A stretch of 64,000 nucleotides of DNA from Segatella baroniae DSM 16972 = JCM 13447 (GCF_000426585.1 NZ_AUFQ01000005.1:62001-126000), one strand, 5' to 3'. Shown: positions 16,278 through 24,193, numbered from the stretch's first letter. A program made the numbers and translations. Notes: generated by a model not told the origin, from the sequence alone.

Positions 16278-16856
16278 TCATTGACACAGGTGGCTGACCA
16301 GAATCTTGACGCCGATGGCCACGAGAATGACGCCGCCGATGAGCTCCGGCCTGATGCAACGGCAGATGCGGTTGCCGAACCGTATGCCGAGCATGTTGCC
16401 CGTGAGGCCGAACAGCAGCGACACCAGCCCGATGATGGCCAGCGGGAGCATGAGGTCGGCGAGCGTGCGGTAGCCTGTGAAGGCGAAGGTTATGCCGATG
16501 GCGAGGGCGTCTATGCTCGTGGCGAGAGCCAGGATGAGCTGCGACTTGAGGCTCACGGGGTCGAAAGTCTTCGCTTCTTCGGGCAAAAACGAGTCGCGAA
16601 TCATGCGCCCGCCCAGGAAGGCGAGCAGTCCGAAGGCTATCCAGTGGTCGTAGGCTTCGATGTAATGGCTGAAGCGCGTGGTGCCCAGCCAGCCCAACAG
16701 CGGCATGAACGCTTGGAAAAAGCCGAACAGGAGCGACATGCGGAGAATCGCGGGCCATTGCGGACGGCGCAGCATGACGCCGCTGATGATGGATACTGTG
16801 AAGCAGTCCATGGCCAGGGCGATGGCCAGCAGCGTCAGATCTATGAAGTGCATCAT
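16278..16856 (-). CDS. mntP: Manganese exporter MntP
   Basis: The 192-residue inner-membrane protein has six hydrophobic helices arranged as an internal repeat. The two charged signature helices are present: LLAIALAMDCFTVSIISG near the N-terminus and ALATSIDALAIGITFAF around residues 110-126. Both carry the Asp residues that are essential for Mn2+ export in MntP. MntP pumps out excess manganese. The -7 box TACCTTTG lies only 4 bp before the ATG, so the mRNA is likely leaderless or nearly so, and no upstream Mn riboswitch can fit. The start MMHF could be either of two adjacent ATGs. No partner gene is in the operon. Confidence 0.9.
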   Translation of the reverse strand: MMHFIDLTLLAIALAMDCFTVSIISGVMLRRPQWPAILRMSLLFGFFQAFMPLLGWLGTTRFSHYIEAYDHWIAFGLLAFLGGRMIRDSFLPEEAKTFDPVSLKSQLILALATSIDALAIGITFAFTGYRTLADLMLPLAIIGLVSLLFGLTGNMLGIRFGNRICRCIRPELIGGVILVAIGVKILVSHLCQ

Positions 16857-16860
16857 GTTG

Positions 16861-16868
16861 CAAAGGTA
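16861..16868 (-). promoter_or_regulatory. mntP -7 element, 4 bp from the ATG
   Basis: The complement TACCTTTG is followed by CAAC and then the mntP start codon. With the usual spacing, transcription would begin at or within a few bases of the ATG. Confidence 0.6.
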
Positions 16869-16900
16869 AGCTTTTGATTTGAAAAAAGCCCCTTATGAGC

Positions 16901-16966
16901 GTGCAAAAGCTATGCTTTTGGCGCATGAAAGGGGGCTTTTCACGCGGTCAAAGCATAGCTTTTGAA
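16901..16966 (-). repeat. 22-bp repeat array B, 3 units, downstream of marR
   Basis: There are three 22-bp units at 16901-16922, 16923-16944 and 16945-16966. Each holds a palindrome of the form AAAAGC-N3/4-GCTTTT (for example CAAAAGCTATGCTTTTG, TGAAAGGGGGCTTTTCA). The array lies about 80 bp beyond the marR stop and 45 bp upstream of mntP. It is more degenerate than the other arrays but keeps the period and the AAAG...CTTT core. Confidence 0.75.
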
Positions 16967-17045
16967 TTGCAACCGGCCGACGGCTGTCGGGCGGCGTGCC
17001 GCTTCGGGCGGCTTCTGGTGCTGTATGTACCTGGCAGAAAGGGAG

Positions 17046-17408
17046 TTATGGCTTGGAGACGTAGCGGCGCAGGTCTTCAGGTATGCACACCTTGTCGCTG
17101 TGAATCTGCTCCAGGATGCGCAGTCCCTCTTCCGTTATGCGGAAATACCTGTATCGGTAGTCCAGGTCGCTGCCTTGTCTTTCTATGTACTGCCTCTTTT
17201 CGAGCGAGGCGATGACCTTCGACGTGTTGGATTTCGTCAGGTTCATCTTGTCGGCGATGTCCTTGGCCTGCATGGGTTTGGTGTCTTGAAGCAGGCAGAG
17301 CAGCATGCCTTCGTTGATGTTCAGGCCGAACTGCCTGTCCAGTTCGTGTTCAAACCTGACAATCGCTTTGTAGATGTCCCTGATTTGGCAGATGCAGCTG
17401 TTGTCCAT
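17046..17408 (-). CDS. MarR-family transcriptional regulator (paralogue 1)
   Basis: The 120-residue winged helix-turn-helix protein has landmarks GLNINEGMLLCLLQDTKPMQAKDIADKMNLTKSNTSKVIASLEKRQYIER. This has the MarR order of a dimerisation helix, a recognition helix (TKSNTSKVIASL) and a wing (DLDYRYRYFRIT). It is clearly paralogous to the MarR at 61585-61959, which shares GLNINE-MLLCL and SN-SKVIASLEK. It is the last gene after the RND efflux set, separated by a 208-bp gap containing its own promoter. It likely represses itself and perhaps the efflux genes. It has an unusually good Shine-Dalgarno, AAGGAGG, 5 bp before the ATG; most genes here lack one. Confidence 0.9.
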   Translation of the reverse strand: MDNSCICQIRDIYKAIVRFEHELDRQFGLNINEGMLLCLLQDTKPMQAKDIADKMNLTKSNTSKVIASLEKRQYIERQGSDLDYRYRYFRITEEGLRILEQIHSDKVCIPEDLRRYVSKP

Positions 17409-17429
17409 AGCAACCTCCTTGTTTTAAAA

Positions 17430-17469
17430 GTTTATCGTTTGCAAAATTAGCGACTTCTCTTTGATAAAC
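17430..17469 (-). promoter_or_regulatory. marR promoter with inverted repeat around the -7 box
   Basis: The -7 element TAATTTTG (17449-17442) lies in the centre of an inverted repeat: GTTTATC at 17430-17436 and GATAAAC at 17463-17469, with 26 bp between them. A MarR dimer or pair bound to these half-sites would cover the promoter, so it is a candidate autoregulatory operator. It differs from the TTTCC-N3-GGAAA sites seen elsewhere. Confidence 0.45.
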
Positions 17470-17557
17470 CAACTTCTGACGGGAAAAACGTCAGCGAAGC
17501 CGTTTCCGCATGCCGTCGCCCTGCTTTGCGGGCGGAGTCGTCGGTCGGGCGCGTTCC

Positions 17558-17601
17558 GTGGCACGGCGTCGGCTTGGAATGGGCAAGCCGGGGTGTGCCA
17601 C
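17558..17601. other. GC-rich nested hairpin downstream of the PII-like gene
   Basis: GTGGCAC (17558-17564) pairs with GTGCCAC (17595-17601), with an inner pair GGCTTG (17571-17576) and CAAGCC (17584-17589). It lies just after the end of the efflux operon's PII-like gene. There is no T run, so a Rho-independent terminator is not certain. It may be a 3' stabilising structure. Confidence 0.4.
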
Positions 17602-17616
17602 GGCGCACGCCTGACG

Positions 17617-17934
17617 TCAGCTGAGTTCGGAGAACTTCTCCACGTCCATGACGAACGCGTGGACGGGGAAGTTGTCTTCTGTGGCTCGGTTGAGCGCGTT
17701 GACCTGGCGGACGACCTCTTCCGCGGCCTGTTCTTCGGCGAAACTGAAGAACACCAGCGAGTCGGTCTTGACACGCAGCAGGCGGGAGGAGAACCAATTC
17801 AGGTCGTCTGCCGTCTTGCGGTCCTTGTAGCCGGTGATGTCGGCCGTGCTGAAACGCTTCACGCCCGCGTCGTGGAGCAGTTTGATGACGCTTTCCCTGA
17901 AATCGACAAGGCTTAATACTACGATAAGTTTCAT
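17617..17934 (-). CDS. PII-like protein linked to RND efflux
   Basis: The 105-residue cytoplasmic protein starts MKLIVVLSLVDFRESVIKLL, the beta-alpha-beta opening of the PII/PII-like ferredoxin fold. A second half (SLVFFSFAEEQAAEEVVRQV ... FPVHAFVMDVEKF) looks like the second repeat. Small PII-like proteins of this type are often encoded after RND efflux permeases, where they may sense a small ligand or metal and affect the pump. This is inferred from context. It starts 1 bp after the permease stop, so it is almost certainly co-transcribed and translationally coupled. Confidence 0.65.
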   Translation of the reverse strand: MKLIVVLSLVDFRESVIKLLHDAGVKRFSTADITGYKDRKTADDLNWFSSRLLRVKTDSLVFFSFAEEQAAEEVVRQVNALNRATEDNFPVHAFVMDVEKFSELS

Positions 17935-17935
17935 G

Positions 17936-20900
17936 TTATTTCACTTTGTTTTTGAGCATTTTGTAATACAACAGCGGCACGACGACCAGCGTCAGCACCG
18001 TGGACGTGAGCGTACCGCCGATCAATGCGATGGCCAGTCCTTGGAAGATGGGGTCGAAGAGGATGACGATGGCCCCCAGGAGCACGGCGCCGGCCGTCAG
18101 AACGATGGGTGTGGTGCGGATGGCCCCCGACTCGATGATGGCTTGTTTGAGCGGAATGCCCTCCTTGAGGCGTATGTCGATGAAGTCGATCAGCAAGATG
18201 GAGTTGCGTACCATGATACCCGCCAGGGCGATGAAGCCTATCATCGACGTGGCCGTGAAGTAGGCGCCGAGCAGCAAGTGGCCGAGCGCAATGCCGATGA
18301 GCGACAGCGGTATGACGGTGAGCTGCACCAATGGCGTGAGGAAGCTCTGGAACCATCCGACAAGCAGCATGTAGATGATGATGATCACGAAGAGGAAGGC
18401 CAGTCCCAGGTCGCGGAACACCTCGTAAGTAATCTTCCATTCGCCGTCCCACTTGAGCGAATAGTCGTCCTCCAGCTCGGGTTGCTGCTTGAACTCCTCG
18501 CTGATGTGGTAGCCGGCGGGCAGCTTTATGCCCTTCAACTTGTCGGAAATGTCGAGTATCGGATAGACGGGACTCTCCAGTTCGCCCGCCACTTCGGCCG
18601 TCACATAGACCACACGCTTCTGGTTCTTGCGTGAAATGCTCTTCTGCTTGACGGTCTCCTCCACCGTGACCAGGCTGCCGACGGGCACCGATTGGCCACG
18701 GGCGTTGACGACGTTGGTGCTCAGCACGTCTTCCACACTGGCCTTGTCAGCTTCGGAGAGCTTCAGCGTGACGCCCACCTGGTTGACCATGGCCGGCTGG
18801 TGGAGCACACCCACCGGGACTCCCGACAGCGCGCCGCGCACAACCTGTGCCACCTGGGCTTCGGCAATGCCCTGTTTCATGGCCTTGTCCTTGTCCACTA
18901 CGAAGCGGAACTCCTTCTGGTCGTCTTCCACCATCCAGTCGACGTCGACCACATTGTCGGTCATGCGCAGGATGGACTTCACCTGTCGCGCCACATCCAT
19001 CTGTCCTTCATGGTCGGGGCCGTAGATTTCGGCCACGATGGTGGACATGACGGGCGGTCCGGGCGGCACTTCCACCACCTTGACGTTGGCCCCGTAGCGT
19101 TGGCCAATCTTCTGCAACGCCGGCCGCATGGCCTTCGCGATGTCATGGCTCTGGACGTTGCGGCGGCTCTTGTCAAGCAGATTCACCTGGATGTCGGCCA
19201 CGTTGTCGCCACGGCGCATGTCGTAGTGGCGCACCAGGCCGTTGAAGCTGATGGGGGAGGCCGTGCCCGTGTAGATCTGATAGTTGGTCACCATTTCGTT
19301 GCGGGCTATCTCCATGGCCAGCTCTTGCGCGACGGCGTTGGTTCGCTCCAGCGTTGTGCCTTCGGGCATGTCGACGACGACCTGAACTTCGTTCTTGTTG
19401 TCGAACGGAAGCATTTTAACCGAAACCGACTTGGTGAAGAACAGCGACACGGAGCCTACCAATACGACGGTGAGGCCGAGCATGAAGGCCCATCGTTTCG
19501 TGCGGCTTTTCAGGAACGGCTCCGTCATGGCGCGGTACAATCGGTAGATGCGCCCCTGCTCGAGGGCGTTCTCGGTGTGTCCGTCGGTCGCGTCGTCCTT
19601 CCCCGCTTTGCACTTGCCCTTGTATTGCAGGAAGAGGAAGCCGAAGTAGGGCGTCAACGTCAGGGCCAATAGCAGGGAGAAGGTCATGGCGATGGCCGCT
19701 CCGATGGGCATGGGACTCATGTAGGGTCCCATCATTCCTGACACGAAAGCCATCGGAAGCACGGCCGCGATGACGGTGAGGGTGGCCAGGATCGTGGGAT
19801 TGCCCACCTCGTTGATGGCATAGATGGCTGCTTGCAGCGGCGGCAGCTTGTTGTGCTTGAAGTGGCGGTACATGTTTTCCGCGATGATGATGGAGTCGTC
19901 GGTCACGATACCGGTGACGAAGACCAGCGCGAAGAGTGTGATTCGGTTCAGCGTGTAGCCTGTGAAATAGTAGGCGAAGAGCGTCAACGCAAACGTGATG
20001 GGCACCGAAAGGAAGACGACCAGGCCGCCGCGCCAGCCCATGGCCAGCATGACGAAGAGCGTGACGATGACGATGGCCAGGGAAAGGTGCAGCAGAAGCT
20101 CCGAAACTTTGTGTGCGGCGGTCACTCCGTAGTTGCGGGTGACCTCCACCTGCACGTTGTCGGTGATGAGGTCGCGCTTCAAATGCTCCACTTTATGGGT
20201 GATGAGCTTCGCCAGTTTCATGGCGTCGGCGCCCTTCTTCTTGGCGATGGAGATGGTGACGGCCAGATGTTCGCCCGGATTGGCCTTCTGTTGCTCGGCA
20301 TGGCCGGCCCCGTAGCCGAATGAAAGATAGTTGTCGGTCTCCTTGGGGCCGTCCTCTATCTCGGCCACCTGGTGGAGGTAGACCGGTTGGTTGTCATTGG
20401 TTCCGACGACGGTGTTCCTGATTTCGTCCGCATTCGTGAAGAAATTGCCCACCTGCGTGGAGAAAGCACGGTCGCCACCGACGACGTTGCCGCTCTGCAG
20501 CTGCACGTTGTTGGCCTGGAGAGCCTGCGCGATGGCGTTCATGTCGACCTTGCTCGCGGCCATCCGCTCCTTGTCGAGCCGGATACTCACCTCGTGCGGG
20601 TTGCCGCCGATGACATCCACGTGGGCCACGTCGGGCACTTTCTTGATTTCGTTGCCCACGACCTCGGCCAGCTGACGGAGTTGGAAGCTGCCGACGCTGT
20701 CGCTCCACAGCGTGAAGGCCAGCACCGGGACGTCGTCGATGGCCCTTGACTTCACCAGGGGCATGGTGGCGCCCTGCGGCATGCGGTCCATGTTCTTCAT
20801 CAGCTCGTTGTAGAGCTTGACGAGCGACCGTTCCACGTCTTCGCCGACATAGAACTGGACGGTGAGCATGGCCATTCCGTCCATGGACGTGGAGTAGACG

Positions 20901-21151
20901 TCCTCCACTCCCTTGATGTTGGAGACGATCTTCTCCAACGGCGCGACGACGCTGTGCTCTATCTCCTTGGGCGAAGCGCCCGGATAGCCGACCATGATGT
21001 CGGCCATCGGCACTTCTATCTGTGGTTCCTCCTCGCTGGGGATGAGGTATATGCTGAAGGCACCCATCAGCAGGAAGGCCATCACCAGCAGAATGCTGAG
21101 TTTGGACTTGATGAAGGCCCCCGCTATCATGCCTGATATTCCTTGTTTCAT
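17936..21151 (-). CDS. RND efflux permease
   Basis: The 1071-residue proton-driven inner-membrane pump is of the AcrB fold, with twelve TM helices and two large periplasmic loops. TM1 is at residues about 17-35. The porter domain starts EEEPQIEVPMADIMVGYPGA. TM4 contains GIVTDDSIIIAENMYRHF, with the paired Asp used for proton relay in drug-type (HAE) RND pumps. The metal-type pattern is absent, so an organic substrate is more likely than Cu/Zn. Late in the sequence, LAGIMVRNSILLIDFID and GGTLTSTVLTLVVVPLLYY are typical TM10-12 motifs. It follows the adaptor by 12 bp and precedes the PII-like gene. It forms a tripartite pump with the adjacent adaptor and TolC-like genes. Confidence 0.93.
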   Translation of the reverse strand: MKQGISGMIAGAFIKSKLSILLVMAFLLMGAFSIYLIPSEEEPQIEVPMADIMVGYPGASPKEIEHSVVAPLEKIVSNIKGVEDVYSTSMDGMAMLTVQFYVGEDVERSLVKLYNELMKNMDRMPQGATMPLVKSRAIDDVPVLAFTLWSDSVGSFQLRQLAEVVGNEIKKVPDVAHVDVIGGNPHEVSIRLDKERMAASKVDMNAIAQALQANNVQLQSGNVVGGDRAFSTQVGNFFTNADEIRNTVVGTNDNQPVYLHQVAEIEDGPKETDNYLSFGYGAGHAEQQKANPGEHLAVTISIAKKKGADAMKLAKLITHKVEHLKRDLITDNVQVEVTRNYGVTAAHKVSELLLHLSLAIVIVTLFVMLAMGWRGGLVVFLSVPITFALTLFAYYFTGYTLNRITLFALVFVTGIVTDDSIIIAENMYRHFKHNKLPPLQAAIYAINEVGNPTILATLTVIAAVLPMAFVSGMMGPYMSPMPIGAAIAMTFSLLLALTLTPYFGFLFLQYKGKCKAGKDDATDGHTENALEQGRIYRLYRAMTEPFLKSRTKRWAFMLGLTVVLVGSVSLFFTKSVSVKMLPFDNKNEVQVVVDMPEGTTLERTNAVAQELAMEIARNEMVTNYQIYTGTASPISFNGLVRHYDMRRGDNVADIQVNLLDKSRRNVQSHDIAKAMRPALQKIGQRYGANVKVVEVPPGPPVMSTIVAEIYGPDHEGQMDVARQVKSILRMTDNVVDVDWMVEDDQKEFRFVVDKDKAMKQGIAEAQVAQVVRGALSGVPVGVLHQPAMVNQVGVTLKLSEADKASVEDVLSTNVVNARGQSVPVGSLVTVEETVKQKSISRKNQKRVVYVTAEVAGELESPVYPILDISDKLKGIKLPAGYHISEEFKQQPELEDDYSLKWDGEWKITYEVFRDLGLAFLFVIIIIYMLLVGWFQSFLTPLVQLTVIPLSLIGIALGHLLLGAYFTATSMIGFIALAGIMVRNSILLIDFIDIRLKEGIPLKQAIIESGAIRTTPIVLTAGAVLLGAIVILFDPIFQGLAIALIGGTLTSTVLTLVVVPLLYYKMLKNKVK

Positions 21152-21163
21152 AAGTGTCGGTGT

Positions 21164-22246
21164 TTAGTTTGTTGTCTTAATGCTGCGCCCGTTGTACAGT
21201 TTGACGCCGCCGCCGCGAATCACTTTGGCCGAAGCGTCGAGTCCTGAAAGCACTTCGATGCGCCCGTTCTGGGTTCTTCCCAGCCTGATCCAGCGCAGAG
21301 CGGCCTTGTTGTCGGCCGTGACCACGTAGACTCCGGTGAGTTGGTCGCGGCGAATGACGGACGACGCCTCGACCCACACGCCTTGCCTGGGCTGCGCCGT
21401 CGTGGGCATGGGCACCCGAATGCCGGCGTACATGCCCGCCTTGAGACGGCCCTTGACCTCCTGTGGCAGCGCGATCTTCACGCCATACTGGCCGCCGGTG
21501 GTCTCGGCGGAGGGACTGACCTCACTGATGTGGCCGACAAAGTGCAGGTCTTGCGACTTGACTTCCATCCGGACGGGCATGCCCGGCTTGATGAAGGGAA
21601 TGCTGCTTTCGGGCACCGACGCTTCAACATCAAGGTCGCCGGTCTGTTCGAGCACGAGGATGGGCATGCCGGGTGCGGCCGTTCCGCCCTCGTCCATCAT
21701 CTTTCGGGTGACGGTGCCGGCGAAAGGAGCGCGTATGTCGGCGTAGCTGAACATCGAGTTGACTTCTTTCAGGCTCTGGCGGGCCATCTGCAGCTTGGCG
21801 TTGATGGACGTTCGGTTGAGCTGCATGTTCTCCAGTTCCTTGTCCGACACGCTTTTCTGGGCGTGCAGGGCCTTGTAGCGGTCGTAGTCCTTGTTGGCGT
21901 TGCGGGCGGCGGCCTCCGCTTCCACGACCATCGCCTGCACCTGGGCGCGCTTGGCCTTGAGGTCGTCGCTGTTGATGGTCACAAGCAGCTGGCCTTTGGC
22001 TACGTGGTCGCCTTGCTTTACATGAATCTTGTGGATGTAGCCCATCATCCGCGTGCTGACGAAAGTGGTCTGCTTGGACGACACCATGCCGCTGACGAGG
22101 AGGCTGTTGTCGCTCTGCGCCGTGGGGGAATAGGTGCTTACGGCGACGGAAGGCTCTTCGCCTTTCGGCTTTTCGGTTGACGAGCAGGACGCCATTAGCC
22201 CGATGGCAAGAAGTCCTGGCAATGTGGTTTTAAAGAGGGATGACAT
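21164..22246 (-). CDS. RND periplasmic adaptor (membrane fusion lipoprotein)
   Basis: This is a 360-residue lipoprotein with lipobox GLMASC at about residues 16-21. The HlyD/AcrA architecture is visible. A lipoyl half (MGYIHKIHVKQGDHVAKGQLL) comes first, then a helical hairpin rich in Ala/Lys/Glu (about 110-175). The second lipoyl half is FSYADIRAPFAGTVTRKMMDEGG, followed by the beta-barrel and membrane-proximal domain. It bridges the permease and the outer-membrane TolC-like channel. It starts 8 bp after tolC and ends 12 bp before the permease, so the three are one operon. Confidence 0.93.
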   Translation of the reverse strand: MSSLFKTTLPGLLAIGLMASCSSTEKPKGEEPSVAVSTYSPTAQSDNSLLVSGMVSSKQTTFVSTRMMGYIHKIHVKQGDHVAKGQLLVTINSDDLKAKRAQVQAMVVEAEAAARNANKDYDRYKALHAQKSVSDKELENMQLNRTSINAKLQMARQSLKEVNSMFSYADIRAPFAGTVTRKMMDEGGTAAPGMPILVLEQTGDLDVEASVPESSIPFIKPGMPVRMEVKSQDLHFVGHISEVSPSAETTGGQYGVKIALPQEVKGRLKAGMYAGIRVPMPTTAQPRQGVWVEASSVIRRDQLTGVYVVTADNKAALRWIRLGRTQNGRIEVLSGLDASAKVIRGGGVKLYNGRSIKTTN

Positions 22247-22254
22247 AAATGGTT

Positions 22255-23580
22255 CTATTTTTTTGCGGTGATTAATTGCTGGTAATATCTTGTTATGTTG
22301 TAGTTCATGACAGCCTGCGCTTTCTCAAGCTGTGTTTTCGAGAACTGTGCCTGCGACATGAGGAGGTCGGTGGTGCCGACCAGTCCCTCTTTGTAGCGGT
22401 TGCGCATGATGCGGAGGGCCTCGCCGGCCTGCGCAACGCTCGTTTCGTGGCGCTTGATTTCAAACGCAAGGTCGGTCAGGTCGCGGTTGTTCTTCTCCAC
22501 TTCCAGCCTGCTCCGGTCGATGTGCTGCTGCAATTGCAGCTGCAACCTGTCCCGTTGCAGGCTTGCGGCGCGTATCTTGTGCCTGGTCTGGTTGCCCGTG
22601 AAGATGTCCCAGCTCAGGTTCAGGCCCATCATGTAGGAGTCCGACTTGAACCGGAATATGCGCTTGTCGTTGAACTGATAGCTTCCGAAGGCGTTCAGGC
22701 GCGGCAGGTAGGCCATCTTGAGCGACTTCACCATGACATTCGTGGCGTCGAGGCCCCGTTGCATGGCCATGATGTCCGAGCGGAAAGGCGAGAAAGTGGG
22801 GGTCGTCTCTTCGTTGTCGGCCAGCCGGAGGCTGTCGGTGGACAGGGTGGCGCCGCCCGTTTGCGGCTTGTCGCCCATGAGCAGTAGGAGTCCTTCCGAT
22901 GCGTTGGCGATGTTGCTGCGGGCCTTTGCCAGCGCGCTTTCAACCGTATTCACCTGCACTTCGGCGTTCAGCACGTCACTTTTCTGTATCAGTCCCTGCT
23001 TGTAGAAGTTGTCGACCATCTGCCGGATGGCCTTGACGTCGGCGAGGGTCTGGGCCAATATGCCCGCGCTTGCATAGGCGAATTGCAGCTGGGTGTAGGC
23101 TTTCTGCACCTCATACCTGATGTATTCCTTTGTATATTGGGTCTGATACTTGGGAATATCCTCCATAATCTTGGCTCCTTTGCGGCGATACCACATGTCG
23201 ACGTTCAGCAACGGCAGCTTGACATCTATGCCGGCGTTGAAGTTGCGGGCCGTCCCCGGGTCGTTGAGCTTGGCCGGATCGAAGTCCATTGCGGTGACAC
23301 GGCTCTGCTGAAGGAGGAATCCGAAGGCGTTCAAAGGGTTGTTGGTGGCCATGGCGGTGTAGCCCAGGGAGACCTGGGGAAGGAAGATGGCGTCGGTCTG
23401 GCGGTATTCCGCCTTGCCGATGAGTTCGCCGATCTTGGCTTGTAGGATATGGCTGTTGTTCTGCTCGGCCTGCCGTATCGCCCTGTCCATGGATATGTAG
23501 GAGGGCGTTTGGGCATGGACTTCAGCCCCCAGAAGGGCCGTGAGCAGGGCGATGGCCTTGATTGTATCTGTATGCTTCAT
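22255..23580 (-). CDS. TolC-like outer-membrane efflux protein
   Basis: The 441-residue protein has a signal peptide (MKHTDTIKAIALLTALLGAEVHA). Two outer-membrane-efflux-protein repeats rich in long amphipathic helices follow, for example YISMDRAIRQAEQNNSHILQAKIGELIGKAE, and in the second half RNRYKEGLVGTTDLLMSQAQF. It forms the exit duct of the tripartite efflux pump. It is the first pump gene, 125 bp downstream of a small membrane-protein gene, with 22-bp repeat array C in between. No clear -7 box lies immediately upstream, so it may be transcribed from the promoter at 24003-24010. Confidence 0.92.
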   Translation of the reverse strand: MKHTDTIKAIALLTALLGAEVHAQTPSYISMDRAIRQAEQNNSHILQAKIGELIGKAEYRQTDAIFLPQVSLGYTAMATNNPLNAFGFLLQQSRVTAMDFDPAKLNDPGTARNFNAGIDVKLPLLNVDMWYRRKGAKIMEDIPKYQTQYTKEYIRYEVQKAYTQLQFAYASAGILAQTLADVKAIRQMVDNFYKQGLIQKSDVLNAEVQVNTVESALAKARSNIANASEGLLLLMGDKPQTGGATLSTDSLRLADNEETTPTFSPFRSDIMAMQRGLDATNVMVKSLKMAYLPRLNAFGSYQFNDKRIFRFKSDSYMMGLNLSWDIFTGNQTRHKIRAASLQRDRLQLQLQQHIDRSRLEVEKNNRDLTDLAFEIKRHETSVAQAGEALRIMRNRYKEGLVGTTDLLMSQAQFSKTQLEKAQAVMNYNITRYYQQLITAKK

Positions 23581-23615
23581 CCTTTTGGAAGTTAAAAGTT
23601 GGTTTATGGAAATTC

Positions 23616-23703
23616 AATCGCGCAGCGATTGGAAAGTAATCGTGCAGCGATTGGAAAGTAATCGTGCAGCGATTGGAAGCCGATCGTGCAGCGATTGCCG
23701 TCT
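23616..23703 (-). repeat. 22-bp repeat array C, 4 units, between small membrane gene and tolC
   Basis: There are four 22-bp units at 23616-23637, 23638-23659, 23660-23681 and 23682-23703, with the shared core AATCGTGCAGCGATTGG. Each core is itself a short palindrome (AATCG-N5-CGATT). In the sense of the upstream gene (minus strand) the array starts 2 bp after the stop codon. Units read AATCGCTGCACGATT followed by a TTCC end, closely matching the array after cmk. Confidence 0.9.
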
Positions 23704-23705
23704 GA

Positions 23706-23945
23706 TCAGCCCTCTTTTGCAGGCTCGTCGTTGGCCTTTGTGAAAGTTGTCTTGGGCTTCTTATTCTTGATGACGCATTTGTTGCCGATGCAACAGGATG
23801 GATTCAGAAACGCCATCGTTATCAGAAACACGCCCAAGACGACGAAGACGACGCTGCCGGCGTAGGCTCCGTATGCGGCTCCTGCGGCTCCGATGAGGAT
23901 GCGGAACAAACTGAAGAAGTTCAGTCTCTTTATTAACTCTTTCAT
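23706..23945 (-). CDS. Small membrane protein, DUF2892-like
   Basis: The 79-residue protein starts MKELIKRLNFFSLFRILIGA. It has two hydrophobic segments (about residues 10-29 and 32-47), then a Cys cluster NPSCCIGNKC and a charged tail rich in Lys and Glu. Small two-helix proteins of this shape resemble the DUF2892 membrane anchors often found with thioredoxin or rhodanese proteins; the family call is tentative. The start is chosen after the -7 box at 24003-24010. The promoter carries two TTTCC-N3-GGAAA palindromes, the same sites found at the thioredoxin-marR promoter. It may be the first gene of the efflux operon. Confidence 0.65.
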   Translation of the reverse strand: MKELIKRLNFFSLFRILIGAAGAAYGAYAGSVVFVVLGVFLITMAFLNPSCCIGNKCVIKNKKPKTTFTKANDEPAKEG

Positions 23946-23983
23946 GTGATGCACTTTTGGTTTGACAATAGTTACCTTTTTAC

Positions 23984-24046
23984 GTTTCCAAAGGAAACAA
24001 TGCAAAGGTAAGAAAAGTATCTTTGATAATCTATTTCCTTTGGAAA
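23984..24046 (-). promoter_or_regulatory. Promoter with two TTTCC-N3-GGAAA operators
   Basis: The -7 box TACCTTTG (24010-24003, minus strand) is flanked by GTTTCCAAAGGAAAC (23984-23998), starting 4 bp after the box, and by TTTCCTTTGGAAA (24034-24046) upstream. The palindrome centres are 49 bp apart. The same layout occurs at 62506-62569 in front of the thioredoxin-marR operon. It is a candidate MarR-family operator pair controlling the small membrane gene and possibly the efflux operon behind it. Confidence 0.65.
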
Positions 24047-24131
24047 ATAAATTTGATTTTAAGATAAATTAGTTGTTGTAGGGATGTGTTGACAATTCAA
24101 ACGGTTGTCAATGCGCTTGTGAAAGGCAACG

Positions 24132-24173
24132 AAAAAGGCCATATTCTGCAAGCGGTTGTTGCGGAATATGGCC
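24132..24173 (-). terminator. clpB terminator
   Basis: On the minus strand, GGCCATATTC (24173-24164) pairs with GAATATGGCC (24146-24137), followed by a run of five T's. The stem is a perfect 10 bp with a 17-base loop region, located 21 bp after the clpB stop. Confidence 0.85.
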
Positions 24174-24193
24174 TGTATGAGAGGATGACGGGC

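Noticed and set aside
23616..23703. Tandem repeats considered as a CRISPR array
   Set aside because: Units abut directly with a 22-bp period and no unique spacers, and no cas genes are present.
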